Shown here piece after piece: positions 9,881 through 19,378 of a DNA stretch of 64,000 nucleotides (positions are counted from its first letter, which is position 1; every line of letters starts with the position of its first letter). The position numbers and the translations under genes were made by a program. The stretch covers positions 4,092,001-4,156,000 of the forward strand of contig NZ_CP013234.1 of NCBI RefSeq assembly GCF_001584185.1, written 5' to 3'. A model generated the notes under the pieces. It made no database searches and was not told the DNA's origin. It saw only the letters and a program-made list of their open reading frames with translations. The stretch comes from Collimonas pratensis. GTDB lineage: Bacteria; Pseudomonadota; Gammaproteobacteria; Burkholderiales; Burkholderiaceae_D.

Positions 9881-9934
9881 AGCGGGGCCAGGATAATTTT
9901 CGGCTGTTCAGACGAAAACTATCCTGGCCCCGCT
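9881..9934. terminator. bidirectional hairpin between sbcB and the DUF3861 gene
   Basis: A 15-bp perfect GC-rich outer stem (AGCGGGGCCAGGATA with its complement) continues, after one mismatch, through TTTTCG/CGAAAA around a 10-base loop. It lies between two convergent genes. No T-run follows, so the terminator call rests on position and strength. Confidence 0.6.
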
Positions 9935-9988
9935 GGTTTATACATTGCCCGGACGGCGTCCCGCCGGGGCAATCCCTACAAGTTAATT

Positions 9989-10315
9989 CTAAGTTTCAGA
10001 CGCCGGCGCCGTTTCCGGCTCCACAGCTTGTGGCCGCGCTTTCAATTTCTGGATGAAATCGCGCATCGGCTGATGGATCTCAGCGAACAGCGGATCGCTG
10101 CGGTTTTTCAGCATGACTTCGGTAAACAGTTTCAGGCCCAGCGCCAGCGAAGCGGCGGTATCGGCGTCAAACTGCCCCCTGCCGCGCACCTTGTCGACAA
10201 TCGCGAACAGATCGTCATGGTTGCCGGTTTCAAAATGGATTGCTGCATTGGTCGGCTCGCCTTGCTTTGGCGTCGTCAAGTGCTCCAGGGTGATACGGTA
10301 GCGGTGTTCACGCAT
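9989..10315 (-). CDS. DUF3861 domain protein
   Basis: 108 residues: RYRITLEHL, HDDLFAIVDKVRGRGQFDADTAASLALGLKLFTEVML and MRDFIQKLKAR match the DUF3861 family of unknown function. The last 15 residues are a Glu/Pro/Ala tail. It starts 45 bp after the PadR gene on the same strand, so the two are probably co-transcribed and this protein may belong to the PadR-controlled response. Confidence 0.75.
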   Translation of the reverse strand: MREHRYRITLEHLTTPKQGEPTNAAIHFETGNHDDLFAIVDKVRGRGQFDADTAASLALGLKLFTEVMLKNRSDPLFAEIHQPMRDFIQKLKARPQAVEPETAPASET

Positions 10316-10360
10316 GGTGACTCCTTCTTTCCAGACAGTTCTTACAAGCGTCGGATGCTC

Positions 10361-10930
10361 TCAGACGCGTTCGATCTTCACCGCGGCCAAGTCGATGGCA
10401 TCAACGATGGCGTGGATCTGCTCCTGCGTGAGTTCGCCCTTTTCCAACCGGGTGTGTATCGCCATCCTGAAGTTCACCATGGCGCGCTTCAATTCCGGCG
10501 CAGAACTGCCCGATGCGCGTTGCGCGGCTTCCAGCCGTTGCAGCGCCAGGTTCAAGGCTTCGCTGTTGGCCGCCAGGAAGGCCGCGCCCTCTGGCGTCAG
10601 GCGATACAGTTTCTTGCCGCCGGCTTCCGCTTCGATCGCCGCATAGCCCAGCTCTTCCAGCAAGGTAAGGGTGGGATAAATCACACCCGGGCTCGGGCTG
10701 TAATCGCCGCCGACCAGTTCTTCGATCGCCTTGATGACTTCGTAACCGTGACGTGGCTTTTCCTGCAACAGATTGAGTATTACCAGCCGCAGGCTGCCTT
10801 GCTCAAACATGCGGCCGCCACGGCCGCCTTCACGCCGGCCGCCGCGCTCAAACAAGCCGCCGCCCCGATGTTGCCTTTCATGACCTTGATGCATACGGCT
10901 GTGGTCGCAGCCTCTTCGATGACCAAACAT
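10361..10930 (-). CDS. PadR-family transcriptional regulator
   Basis: 189 residues. The first 40 are rich in His, Arg and Gly (including HQGHERQHRGGG). The PadR winged helix follows at about residues 45-115 (GSLRLVILNLLQEKPRHGYEVIKAIEEL, SPSPGVIYPTLTLLEELGY, KKLYRLTPEG), then a helical dimerisation region. PadR proteins usually repress their own operon and a detoxification gene, with release by a small molecule. The His-rich extension could bind metal; that is inference. Two palindromes lie just upstream. Confidence 0.85.
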   Translation of the reverse strand: MFGHRRGCDHSRMHQGHERQHRGGGLFERGGRREGGRGGRMFEQGSLRLVILNLLQEKPRHGYEVIKAIEELVGGDYSPSPGVIYPTLTLLEELGYAAIEAEAGGKKLYRLTPEGAAFLAANSEALNLALQRLEAAQRASGSSAPELKRAMVNFRMAIHTRLEKGELTQEQIHAIVDAIDLAAVKIERV

Positions 10931-10939
10931 GGTTCTTCC

Positions 10940-10974
10940 TTATCTCATTGAACGAGATAATAAGATATATCTTA
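10940..10974. promoter_or_regulatory. candidate PadR operators
   Basis: Two adjacent dyads upstream of the PadR gene: TTATCTC and GAGATAA with a 7-base spacer (10940-10960), then the perfect 14-bp palindrome TAAGATATATCTTA (10961-10974). PadR sites are typically AT-rich dyads of this type, so autorepression is likely. Confidence 0.6.
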
Positions 10975-11056
10975 GAAATTACTAAGTCAATGTTAAGTTA
11001 TGTTTTATTTGCCGATACAGGCAGGTCCAGCCCGACCAATCCGCTCGAAAACAACA

Positions 11057-11593
11057 TTAACGCGGGCGTTTGGCCAAATATTCCGGCTGGAACATGCACA
11101 TGCGAATCGCGTCGCGATACACGCCATTGATGAAAAATTCGCTTTTCAGCTCGCTTTCCAGCGCAAAGCCGCACTTCTGGTAAATATGGATCGCCTTGTG
11201 GTTTTCCTTGTCGACATAGAGATACAGCTTGTACAGATTGAGCACGCAAAACGCGTACTCGATCGCCAGCCGGGTGGCCCGTTCGGCATAGCCCCGGCCC
11301 TGGGCGCTCGGCGCCACGATGATCTGGAATTCGGCGCGGCGGTGGATATGGGTGATCTCGACCAGTTCGACCAATCCCACCATCTCGCCGTTATCGCTTT
11401 CGAGGATAAAACGGCGCTCGCTCTGGTCGTGTACGTGCTGGTCATACAGTTGCGTCAGCTCGACATAGGCTTCGTAGGGTTCTTCGAACCAGTAGCGCAT
11501 GATGTGGCTGTTATTGTCGAGCTGATGCACGAAGTGCAGGTCGTTGCGCTCCAGCGGGCGCAGTTTAAGGCCCGGTTGCACGAGGGTAGTCAT
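11057..11593 (-). CDS. speG: spermidine N(1)-acetyltransferase
   Basis: 178-residue GNAT enzyme closely matching E. coli Spe[72 protein letters not shown] and [18 protein letters not shown]. It transfers acetyl from acetyl-CoA (motif QGRGYAERA) to spermidine or spermine, limiting polyamine toxicity. The second residue after the ATG begins the family alignment. It is monocistronic between fadE and the PadR gene. Confidence 0.92.
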   Translation of the reverse strand: MTTLVQPGLKLRPLERNDLHFVHQLDNNSHIMRYWFEEPYEAYVELTQLYDQHVHDQSERRFILESDNGEMVGLVELVEITHIHRRAEFQIIVAPSAQGRGYAERATRLAIEYAFCVLNLYKLYLYVDKENHKAIHIYQKCGFALESELKSEFFINGVYRDAIRMCMFQPEYLAKRPR

Positions 11594-11638
11594 AAAACGT
11601 CTTTCTTTTTTGTTGCAAATATCGTCGCTATTAAAGGT

Positions 11639-14131
11639 TCAAGGCTGGTGCTGGCTGCGGGCCTGCACCGATTCGAGCCGGTTGAAGTCCTGCGGGAAAT
11701 CGTCGACCTGCACGCTGATATCTCCGTAACGGGCGAAATCCTGGAGTACCTGCATCTCTTCTTGCGTGATCGCACCGCTCGCCGCTGCCGCCGTGGCCCA
11801 GCCATGCAACGCGATCAGGCTTTGCGGCATCGGCGCCAGGGTGCCGGCCTTGAGAGCGGGCTTGAGCCGCGCTTCGATCGCATTCACTTGCGGTATCAGC
11901 TGGAAAGCCAGTTCGCCAAAAGCTTGCGGTGACTGTTCGGCGCTCGGCATATGGATGTCGCCGACCAGGCGGTCGCGGCTGGCGCCATTGGTTTGCATGG
12001 CTTTCGCCACGGCGCTGTCGAGCGCATCCGAAGGCTTGTGGTAAGGCCGGCCGAAAGGAAACGTAATAACCCGCAACAAGACTGCCAGCAGCCGGTTCGG
12101 GAAATTGTCGAGTACGCCAAGATAGGCCTCCTGCGCCTGATGCAAGGCATCCTGTATCGCCCAATGCACATAGGGCAAGTCTTCTTGCGGACGGCCATCG
12201 TCTTCATAGCGCTTGAGCACGCTGGAGACCAGATAGAGCTGCGACAGGATGTCGCCCAGGCGTCCGGATATCCGCTCGCGGAATTTCAGTGAACCGCCAA
12301 AGACGAACATCGACTGGTCGCTCAACAGGGCGAACGCCGCCGACATGCGGTTGACGGCACGATAGAAATGGCGCAGCTCGGCCGGCGCCGCGCTTGGCGC
12401 CGCAGGAAAACTGCCGCCCGACAGGCCTGCCACCAGGGTCCGTGAAAAATTGGCGAAGACAAAACTGATATGGCCGAAAAATGCCTCGTCGAAATCGGCC
12501 AGCGCCTTCTGCTGGTCCGCCTCGCCCGCTGCCGCCATTTCCTTCAGCACATAGGGATGGCAGCGAATCGCGCCCTGGCCGAAGATGATCAGGCAGCGCG
12601 TCAGGATATTCGCACCTTCGACTGTGATAGCGATCGGCATCTGCTGGTAGCTGCGCGCCAGGAAATTGTTCGGCCCCATGCAGATGCCCTTGCCGCCCAA
12701 GACATCCATGCCGGCATTGACCAGGATGCGGCCGCGTTCGGTCACATGGTATTTCGAGATCGCCGAAATCACCGATGGCTTCTCGCCGGCATCCACCGCC
12801 AGCGCCGATAGTCGCCGCACGGCATCCATCAGGTACAGGTTGCCGCCCATGCGCGCCAGCATTTCATGGATCCCTTCAAACTTGCCGATCGGGATGCGGA
12901 ACTGATGGCGCATTGCTGCATAAGCGCTGGTGCCGCGCACTGCCAGCTTGGAAAAGCCGACGGTCGAGGATGGCAAGGAAATGGCGCGGCCGGCGGCCAG
13001 GCACTCCATCAGCATGCGCCAGCCCTTGCCGATCTGTTCGCGGCCGCCGATCACCCAGTCCAGCGGGATGAACACATCCTGGCCGGAGGTCGGGCCGTTC
13101 TGGAACACCGCATTCAGCGGCCAATGACGGCGGCCGGTAACCACGCCGGGATGATTGGTCGGAATCAAGGCGCAGGTAATGCCAAGGTCCGTCTCGGCCT
13201 GGCTATCGCCGGCGCTCAGCAAGCGATCCGGATCCTGCACCCGGAATGCCAGCCCCAGCACGGTCGCGACCGGACCCAAGGTGATATAGCGTTTGTCCCA
13301 GGTGAGACGAAAGCCCAGCATGTCCTGGCCATCGTACTGTCCCATGCAAACCACGCCGACGTCTGGTATCGCCGCCGCATCGGAACCGGCGTAGGGACTG
13401 GTCAGCGCGAAACACGGGATTTCCTCGCCGGCGGCAAGGCGCGGCAGAAAGTAATCCTTTTGAGCTTCAGTACCGTAGTGCAGCAACAGTTCGGCTGGAC
13501 CGAGCGAATTCGGCACCATCACCGAAATCGCCGCCGCCGAGCAATGCGACGACAGTTTCATGATCACCTGCGAATGCATATAGGCGGAAAACTCTTTGCC
13601 GCCATACTGCTTCGGAATGATCATGCCGAGGAAACCCTTGTCCTTGACGAACTGCCAGGCCTGCGGCGACAGGTCCTGCCAGATTTCAGTACTCTCCCAG
13701 TCGGTGACCAGACCACACAGCTGTTCGACTTCATGATCAAGAAAATCCTGCTCCTCCGCCGTCAGCTTGGGCGGCGCCAGTTGCAGCAGCTTGTCCCACG
13801 CCGGCTTGCCGGAAAACAGTTCTGCATCCCACCAGGTGGTGCCGGCTTCGATGGCGTCGCGTTCAGTCTGCGACATGCGCGGCAGGATGCGCTGAAACAT
13901 CTGCAGTATCGGCCCGCTCAGCAGGCGATAGCGCAGCGGCTTGAGTGCCACGATCAGGGCCGGAACCACCAGCAGCAGCAACAGCAATATCGCCGCCAGC
14001 GCGCCGATGCCCGCCAGCCAGAAGCCGCCGGCTATCCACAGCAATATGGCGCCTAGCCAAACCCAGGCGCCGACACGCAGCTGCATCAATGCCAAAGCGC
14101 CGATAAGCAACGCTGCAATCCAATAGAACAT
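11639..14131 (-). CDS. fadE: acyl-CoA dehydrogenase FadE
   Basis: 830 residues, close to E. coli FadE (814). It catalyses the first, FAD-dependent step of fatty-acid beta-oxidation. Two or three N-terminal hydrophobic segments (about residues 1-75) precede the acyl-CoA dehydrogenase domains (KDKGFLGMIIPKQYGGKEFSAY, CFALTSPYAGSDAAAIPD, DWVIGGREQIGKGWRMLMECLAAGRAISLP, GGKGICMGPNNFLAR), then the FadE-specific C-terminal domain. The ATG at 14131 has GGGAG 6 bases upstream and is preferred to a TTG 12 bases earlier. No other beta-oxidation gene is adjacent. Confidence 0.93.
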   Translation of the reverse strand: MFYWIAALLIGALALMQLRVGAWVWLGAILLWIAGGFWLAGIGALAAILLLLLLVVPALIVALKPLRYRLLSGPILQMFQRILPRMSQTERDAIEAGTTWWDAELFSGKPAWDKLLQLAPPKLTAEEQDFLDHEVEQLCGLVTDWESTEIWQDLSPQAWQFVKDKGFLGMIIPKQYGGKEFSAYMHSQVIMKLSSHCSAAAISVMVPNSLGPAELLLHYGTEAQKDYFLPRLAAGEEIPCFALTSPYAGSDAAAIPDVGVVCMGQYDGQDMLGFRLTWDKRYITLGPVATVLGLAFRVQDPDRLLSAGDSQAETDLGITCALIPTNHPGVVTGRRHWPLNAVFQNGPTSGQDVFIPLDWVIGGREQIGKGWRMLMECLAAGRAISLPSSTVGFSKLAVRGTSAYAAMRHQFRIPIGKFEGIHEMLARMGGNLYLMDAVRRLSALAVDAGEKPSVISAISKYHVTERGRILVNAGMDVLGGKGICMGPNNFLARSYQQMPIAITVEGANILTRCLIIFGQGAIRCHPYVLKEMAAAGEADQQKALADFDEAFFGHISFVFANFSRTLVAGLSGGSFPAAPSAAPAELRHFYRAVNRMSAAFALLSDQSMFVFGGSLKFRERISGRLGDILSQLYLVSSVLKRYEDDGRPQEDLPYVHWAIQDALHQAQEAYLGVLDNFPNRLLAVLLRVITFPFGRPYHKPSDALDSAVAKAMQTNGASRDRLVGDIHMPSAEQSPQAFGELAFQLIPQVNAIEARLKPALKAGTLAPMPQSLIALHGWATAAAASGAITQEEMQVLQDFARYGDISVQVDDFPQDFNRLESVQARSQHQP

Positions 14132-14648
14132 GCTTGCTCCCAATTTGACGGTTGTCCTTGCGACGCATCTAGCGCATGACCGCCGCCAGCCGGAACGCGC
14201 TCAAGAAGACAGGACGTCACTGAATATAGGTGGGCATGTCAGGCAAATGCATTGCCTGGAAAACCATGGCCCAGTTAAGGAAATAGAGTAATTCTTTATC
14301 CTTTGGTCACTTTCCAGAGGAGAAAAGTTCACGAACAGCAAATTTAAATGTTAAACAACAATTAATTAGTTAGCTTACTCTATGCGGCGCTATTGGAAGC
14401 AAATACAGAAATGACAAACGAATAACATGCAACCCTTTGTAAATCTTTGTATCTATCTGTCAACCATAGTATAGAATCGCGCGTTACATTGCATGCATAG
14501 CTGCGCATTGATATGGGAAAACGTAGAAAAACCAAATGCCGAGCCTGAGGGGGGTTCAGCCCATACCGCAATGTGCACTCCGTAGCCGGCCCACCAGCGG
14601 CCAGTCATCAACCCGTACCAAACTAGTTACAAGAGCATTTAGCCTTTA
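14132..14648. other. 517-bp noncoding region between fadE and the SDR gene
   Basis: Divergent promoter region. The middle part (about 14280-14480) is clearly AT-richer than its flanks, as expected for promoters of fadE to the left and the reductase gene to the right. No convincing dyad operator, RNA gene or coding sequence was seen. Confidence 0.5.
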
Positions 14649-15767
14649 ATGAATAATTTAATTTTGATGACCGGTGCGACCGGCTTTCTGGGTGGCGCCA
14701 ACGCTGTCGAAGCAATTCACCGCGGGCTAGGCAAGAATCTGCTGTTGCTGGCACGCGCAGACACTCCTGCGGCGGCGCACGCCCGGGTTATCAAGAACCT
14801 GCAACTGCTGGGCGCCAGCGCGGCCGACATCGCGCAAATCGGCGTTGAACAGATCCTGTGCTCGGACTTGTCGGAACTCGACAACGTCGCCGGCGATCCG
14901 CGCCTGGACCAGGTATCGGTGGTGGTCCACTCCGCAGCCTTGGCAACTTTCTCGAATCATCCTTCGCTGGAAAAGATCAACGTCGACGGCACCCTGGCGC
15001 TCGGCAAGCTGATGCACCAGCGCCCTGCCCTGAAGCGCTTCATGTACATCGGCACCGCCATGGCCTGCGGCGAAGGCGCCGGCATCAATGCCATGGTCAA
15101 GGAAAACATCGACCTGCCGCTAGGCGACGAACACCTGGTGGCTTATACCCGTTCCAAGGCAATGGGTGAAAAGAAACTGCGCGACACCTATCCAGACTTG
15201 CCGGTAATCTATGTCAGGCCGTCGATCATCGTCGGCCACACCGTGCTCGGCTGTGCGCCGTCGCAAAGCATTTTCTGGGTCTTCATGGTGTGGCAACTGT
15301 TGGGCGCGCTGACCACTGCCCTCGATGAAAAAGTGGATGTGGTGCCGGTGGACTGGTGCGCGCAGGCGATCATCGACCTGGCGCAAAAGGAAACCCTGAC
15401 GCACAACGTCTTCCATATCTCGGCCGGCCAGGGTTCCTCCGTCTCGTTCCGCGAAATCGACCTGGCATTGGCGGCGGCGCGCGGCATTGAGCCGATCGGC
15501 GCCACCTACAAGCAGATCACGCCGGATGCTATCGCCACCCTGCTGCCGCGCATGCGCGAGTGCGTGCCGGAATGTAATGACCGCCTGCTGCTGCGCGCGC
15601 TCAAGCTGTATGGCGCCTTCGCCGGCCTCAATTATGTATTCGACAACAGCAACCTGCTGGCGGAAGGGATCCGCCCGGCGCCACTGTTTACCGACTACGT
15701 TGCGCTGTGCGTCGAGTCGGCAAAGCACATCCCGATTGCCGAACAAATGAAATGGGACTTTAAATAG
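14649..15767 (+). CDS. NAD(P)-dependent thioester-reductase-like SDR protein
   Basis: 372 residues with an extended-SDR Rossmann fold of the NAD_binding_4 (male-sterility/thioester reductase) type. TGATGFLGGANAVEA is the nucleotide-binding motif at residues 8-22, VVHSAALATFSNH follows, and the active-site Tyr-Lys pair is YTRSK near residue 168. RPSIIVGH is the family's later motif. Such proteins reduce acyl-thioesters or modify lipid-linked substrates; the substrate here is unknown. It has no carrier or adenylation domain and is not in a biosynthetic cluster. The short imperfect palindrome after the stop is too weak to call a terminator. Confidence 0.75.
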   Translation: MNNLILMTGATGFLGGANAVEAIHRGLGKNLLLLARADTPAAAHARVIKNLQLLGASAADIAQIGVEQILCSDLSELDNVAGDPRLDQVSVVVHSAALATFSNHPSLEKINVDGTLALGKLMHQRPALKRFMYIGTAMACGEGAGINAMVKENIDLPLGDEHLVAYTRSKAMGEKKLRDTYPDLPVIYVRPSIIVGHTVLGCAPSQSIFWVFMVWQLLGALTTALDEKVDVVPVDWCAQAIIDLAQKETLTHNVFHISAGQGSSVSFREIDLALAAARGIEPIGATYKQITPDAIATLLPRMRECVPECNDRLLLRALKLYGAFAGLNYVFDNSNLLAEGIRPAPLFTDYVALCVESAKHIPIAEQMKWDFK

Positions 15768-15879
15768 CCCCCGTGGCGCCACGCATATTTTCTGCATTCG
15801 TCGCTTGCCCCTAATTGCTGCTGCTTTCCGTTAGAATTGCCTTCTATTCAGGACAACAAATTCAACAGGGGTAACGACC

Positions 15880-16770
15880 ATGAAATGGGAAGGCAACCGG
15901 GAAAGTGACAACGTCGAAGACCGCCGTGATGATGGCGGCGGTGGCGGTGGCGGCGGATTTGGCGGCCGCTCGATAGGCCTCGGGACCATTGCGATTGCTC
16001 TGGTCGCCTCATACTTCTTCGGTATCAGCCCGACCACCGTCATCAGCCTGCTGAGCGGCGGCGGCGGTCCGATCAGCCAACCGCAATCACAGCAAGCGCC
16101 CACCGCCAACCGCGGCAACCAGCCCGAAGATCAAAAGAAGAAATTCGTCAGGACCGTGCTGGCCGACACCGAAGATGTCTGGACCCAGATTTTCAGCGCC
16201 AACGGCAAGACTTACCCGCCGCCCAAACTGGTCTTGTTTACCAATGCTACCCGGACCGCATGCGGCACCGGTCAGACCGCTTCCGGACCGTTCTACTGCC
16301 CGGGCGACCGCACTGTCTACATCGACCTCAGTTTCTACCAGCTGATGCAGCAGCGCTTCCATGTCTCAGGCGAATTCGCCCAGGCCTACGTGATCGCCCA
16401 TGAAGTCGGCCACCACGTGCAGAACCTGATGGGCATCATGGACAAGGTCAACAATGCCGAGCGCCAGATGTCGAAGGCTCAGGCCAATGCCATGTCGGTA
16501 CGGCTGGAGCTGCAGGCTGATTGCCTGGCCGGCGTCTGGGCCTTCCATGCCAATCAGGCGCGCAGCATCCTGGAACAAGGCGATGTCGAAGGCGCGCTGA
16601 ACGCCGCCACCGCCATCGGTGACGACGCCCTGCAAAAACAGGAACAAGGTTATGTGGTGCCGGACTCGTTCACCCATGGCACTTCGGCACAGCGAGTGCG
16701 CTGGTTCAAGCAAGGCGTCAGCAGCGGCGAAGTCAAATCCTGCAACACCTTTGAAGTGAAGACGCTTTGA
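15880..16770 (+). CDS. YpfJ-family neutral zinc metallopeptidase
   Basis: 296 residues. A Gly/Asp-rich N terminus ([15 protein letters not shown]) precedes one membrane segment ([20 protein letters not shown], about residues 38-57) and a periplasmic metallopeptidase domain with [12 protein letters not shown], the HExxH zinc site, near residue 171. [14 protein letters not shown] supplies the third-ligand region. Length and layout match E. coli YpfJ, whose physiological substrate is unknown. Confidence 0.88.
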   Translation: MKWEGNRESDNVEDRRDDGGGGGGGGFGGRSIGLGTIAIALVASYFFGISPTTVISLLSGGGGPISQPQSQQAPTANRGNQPEDQKKKFVRTVLADTEDVWTQIFSANGKTYPPPKLVLFTNATRTACGTGQTASGPFYCPGDRTVYIDLSFYQLMQQRFHVSGEFAQAYVIAHEVGHHVQNLMGIMDKVNNAERQMSKAQANAMSVRLELQADCLAGVWAFHANQARSILEQGDVEGALNAATAIGDDALQKQEQGYVVPDSFTHGTSAQRVRWFKQGVSSGEVKSCNTFEVKTL

Positions 16771-16870
16771 TCGATGCGCCTGGCAAAAGCCGACTAGCGC
16801 GGCTTGCCGGGCTTGCCGGGCGCTGAATTCAGACGCGCGCTCCCTCAATCCCTCATCGCAACTCATCAGC

Positions 16871-17158
16871 ATGCCACATCAAGAAGCCATTCAATTGCTG
16901 CGCGGCGCCGTCGGCGCCCTGCACAACACCCCAGCCGGTATTGCCGCCCTATGCCGGACCTGGCGCGCGCAGACTGCCCTGCTGTCGGCATTGCCGCCGC
17001 GTTTTGCCGGGGTGGCGGAAAATATCCTGTGCCGGCTGGAGAGCGCCAGTCTGTTCTCGGAAGAAAGCTGCTCATACAGCCAGCACGACCAGCTAGCCCA
17101 TCTTGGCGCCTGGCTCGATCAGGCGCAACTGGCGCTGCAAAAAAGCGCCAGCGTTTAA
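16871..17158 (+). CDS. hypothetical 95-residue protein
   Basis: Not recognised. The sequence is mainly helical and Ala/Leu-rich with three Cys (residues 28, 53 and 66) and no signal peptide or membrane segment. It lies 100 bp after the metallopeptidase gene and 30 bp before the S4-domain gene on the same strand, so it may be the second gene of a three- or four-gene transcript. No clear ribosome binding site is visible. The call rests on length, spacing and the lack of a better frame. Confidence 0.5.
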   Translation: MPHQEAIQLLRGAVGALHNTPAGIAALCRTWRAQTALLSALPPRFAGVAENILCRLESASLFSEESCSYSQHDQLAHLGAWLDQAQLALQKSASV

Positions 17159-17188
17159 ATTTTTAATCACCATCGTCATCGGAATGCT

Positions 17189-17419
17189 ATGCAACAACTG
17201 GAACTACGCCTCAACAGCGACTACGTCGAACTCAATCAACTGCTCAAGCTGACCGGCGTCTGCGACAGCGGCGGCGCCGGCAAGGCGCTGGTCGCCAGCG
17301 GCGTGGTGTCGGTCGACGGCAAGGTTGAATTGCGCAAGACCTGCAAGATTGTGGCCGGACAAAAAGTCACCATCGGCGACCTGCTGATCTACGTGCTGCC
17401 GCGGCGCGCATCCAGCTGA
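17189..17419 (+). CDS. YbcJ-like S4 RNA-binding protein
   Basis: 76 residues, one S4 domain: YVELNQLLKLTGVCDSGGAGKALVASGVVSVDG, VELRKTCKIVAGQKVTIGD. This matches the small YbcJ family, thought to bind structured RNA (possibly rRNA or tRNA). It sits between the 95-residue hypothetical gene and the DUF924 gene, all on one strand with short gaps. Confidence 0.85.
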   Translation: MQQLELRLNSDYVELNQLLKLTGVCDSGGAGKALVASGVVSVDGKVELRKTCKIVAGQKVTIGDLLIYVLPRRASS

Positions 17420-17497
17420 GCGGTATTTCCCCGCCTCTTGGCGCCGCAGGAGAAACCCCGCCAGGCGAGCACGCCTGGGGTACCGGAGAGAGACGGA

Positions 17498-18100
17498 ATG
17501 ACGGAAGATATTTTGACGATCAGGCAATTCTGGTTCGGCGACCATCCGGACGACAGTGTCGTCGCCCGTCAGCAATCGGGCCTGTGGTGGAGCAAGAAGC
17601 CGGCCGTCGATCGGCAGATCAGGGAACGCTTTGAAAGCACATTGCTGGCAGCCGGAAACAAGCAGTTATCCAACTGGGAAACAACCGCACAAGGCGTGCT
17701 GGCGCTGGTGATCCTGCATGACCAGTTTCCCCGCAATATGTACCGCGGTACGCCACGCTCGTTCGCCTTCGATGCGCAGGCGCGCCGTTTTTGCAGGCTC
17801 GGCTTGCAGCCCGATTTTTATCGTACCTTGCGCCCGATCGAACGCAGTTTCCTGCATCTGCCGCTGACCCATTCAGAATTGCTGGCGGACCAGGAGCAGG
17901 CGGTGGCGCTGGACGCCGCGCTGGTCGATCAAGTCCCCGCCAGCCACAAGGAATGCTTTGCCGGCTACCTGTCGTCGGCTGTGCGCCATCGCGACATCAT
18001 CGCCCGCTTCGGCCGCTTTCCGCATCGCAACCGTATCCTGCAACGGCCATCGACGCCGGAAGAACAGCTATTCCTGCAGCAGCCGGGTTCCTCCTTCTGA
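17498..18100 (+). CDS. DUF924 family protein
   Basis: 200 residues, all-helical TPR-like fold of the DUF924 family (FWFGDHPDD, WWSKKPAVDRQIRERFESTL, LALVILHDQFPRNMYRGTPRSFAFDAQA, FYRTLRPIERSFLHLPLTHSE, HRDIIARFGRFPHRNRILQRPSTPEE). Function is unknown; the HDQFPRN segment is the family hallmark. The ATG at 17498 has GGAGAG 7 bases upstream and is preferred to an upstream in-frame ATG that adds non-conserved residues. Confidence 0.88.
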   Translation: MTEDILTIRQFWFGDHPDDSVVARQQSGLWWSKKPAVDRQIRERFESTLLAAGNKQLSNWETTAQGVLALVILHDQFPRNMYRGTPRSFAFDAQARRFCRLGLQPDFYRTLRPIERSFLHLPLTHSELLADQEQAVALDAALVDQVPASHKECFAGYLSSAVRHRDIIARFGRFPHRNRILQRPSTPEEQLFLQQPGSSF

Positions 18101-18105
18101 ACACC

Positions 18106-18975
18106 CTATAGCGTTAGATTCAGGGGAATCTTGAGGTAGCTGACGCCGTTCTTCTCCGGCGCCGGCAATACCCCGGCGCAGATGTTGAGCTGGATCGACG
18201 GCAGCATCAAAGTCGGCAAGCCGAGGCTGGCATCGCGCCTGGTACGCATCGCGATGAATTCGCTTTCGCTGATGCCGTCGCGAACATGGATATTTTTTGC
18301 ACACTGCTCCGCCACCGTGGCGACATGGGCCGGCTCGCGTCCCGGCGGCGGATAATCGTGGCAGACAAACAACTGGGTCGCCGGCGGCAGCGCCAATAAG
18401 CTGCGCACCGAACGATACAGGCTGCTGGCGCTGCCACCGGGAAAATCACAGCGTGCCGAGCCCAGGTCCGGCATGAACAAGGTGTCGCCGACAAACGCCG
18501 TTTCCTGCTCCACCAGATAAGCCATGTCGGCCGGCGTATGGCCGGGTACATGCAGCGCCTGCGCGCGTAGCTTGCCGATATAGAAAATCTCGTCTGCCGC
18601 AAACAGATGGTCAAACTGGGCGCCGTCCAGCAAGAACTCCGACTCCAGGTTGAACACTTTTTTGAACACGCCCTGCACTACCCGGATCTGGTCGCCGATG
18701 GCAATCGCGCCGCCTAGCTGCCGGCGTAAATAGGGCGCCGCGGAAATGTGGTCGGCGTGTGCATGGGTTTCCAGCAGCCATTGCACTTTCAGATTCTTGG
18801 CGCGCACGAATGCGATCACGCGATCGGCGGCGGCGGTCGAGGTATGGCCAGCCACCGGATCGTAATCCAGCACCGAATCGACGATGGCGCATTCGCTGCC
18901 TGCCGCCTCGTAGACGACATAGGTGAATGTCGACGTACCCTGATCAAAAATCACTTCTACCTGAGGAGTAGGCAT
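18106..18975 (-). CDS. metallo-beta-lactamase-fold persulfide dioxygenase-like protein
   Basis: 289-residue MBL-fold hydrolase with the metal motif THAHADHISAA (HxHxDH) near residue 72, HVPGHTPADMAYLV (second His region) and CHDYPPPGRE (third His region). This subgroup (ETHE1/BlhA-like) has persulfide dioxygenase members that oxidise glutathione persulfide to sulfite with one iron. It is divergent from an SQR-fusion gene, and the two together suggest sulfide detoxification. An alternative is a generic thioesterase or glyoxalase-II-like activity. Confidence 0.8.
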   Translation of the reverse strand: MPTPQVEVIFDQGTSTFTYVVYEAAGSECAIVDSVLDYDPVAGHTSTAAADRVIAFVRAKNLKVQWLLETHAHADHISAAPYLRRQLGGAIAIGDQIRVVQGVFKKVFNLESEFLLDGAQFDHLFAADEIFYIGKLRAQALHVPGHTPADMAYLVEQETAFVGDTLFMPDLGSARCDFPGGSASSLYRSVRSLLALPPATQLFVCHDYPPPGREPAHVATVAEQCAKNIHVRDGISESEFIAMRTRRDASLGLPTLMLPSIQLNICAGVLPAPEKNGVSYLKIPLNLTL

Positions 18976-19378
18976 CAAATCACATCCTTAAACTTAACAA
19001 TAGGTAACTATATTTAAATATATATAATATTGACAATTGCTTAATCCATCTCTATATTATTAACAATTAAATAAGTAGCAATAAGGCAACTAACCAAAGA
19101 TTTCACAGGAGCACTAAATCCCGCATGAGCCGCCCGCAGTAACCGCGAATTGTTACATGGTTTGATAAACAGAAGGCCATTCCCCGCATTCGCCAATCCA
19201 TCCGTGTTCTCCGGACAGGATGAGTGCTTCTGCCTTGTCATCTTAAACATTTGCGACCCAAGGCGATAGCGTCGCGTATCGATACCCGATCCGCCGCCAG
19301 CATCAGCCGTCGACCCGAGCAGCCAGACCTTGTGCAGGCAAACCGTGCCAATCAGCCGTGAAGATGAAAGCATCACCT
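18976..19378. promoter_or_regulatory. divergent control region of the sulfide-oxidation pair
   Basis: 403 bp without a gene. The first 130 bp are very AT-rich and include the perfect palindrome TATATTTAAATATA (19009-19022), 34 bp upstream of the dioxygenase gene. BigR-type (ArsR-family) sulfide regulators use AT-rich dyads in this position, but no such regulator gene is in the window. The right half shows nothing obvious. Confidence 0.45.

Noticed and set aside
12866..14056. 396-codon plus-strand frame opposite fadE
   Set aside because: Antisense frame with biased composition; fadE is certain on the other strand.
15772..15783. CGTGGCGCCACG palindrome after the SDR gene as a terminator
   Set aside because: It has no loop, is only 12 bp and is followed by a poor T-run.
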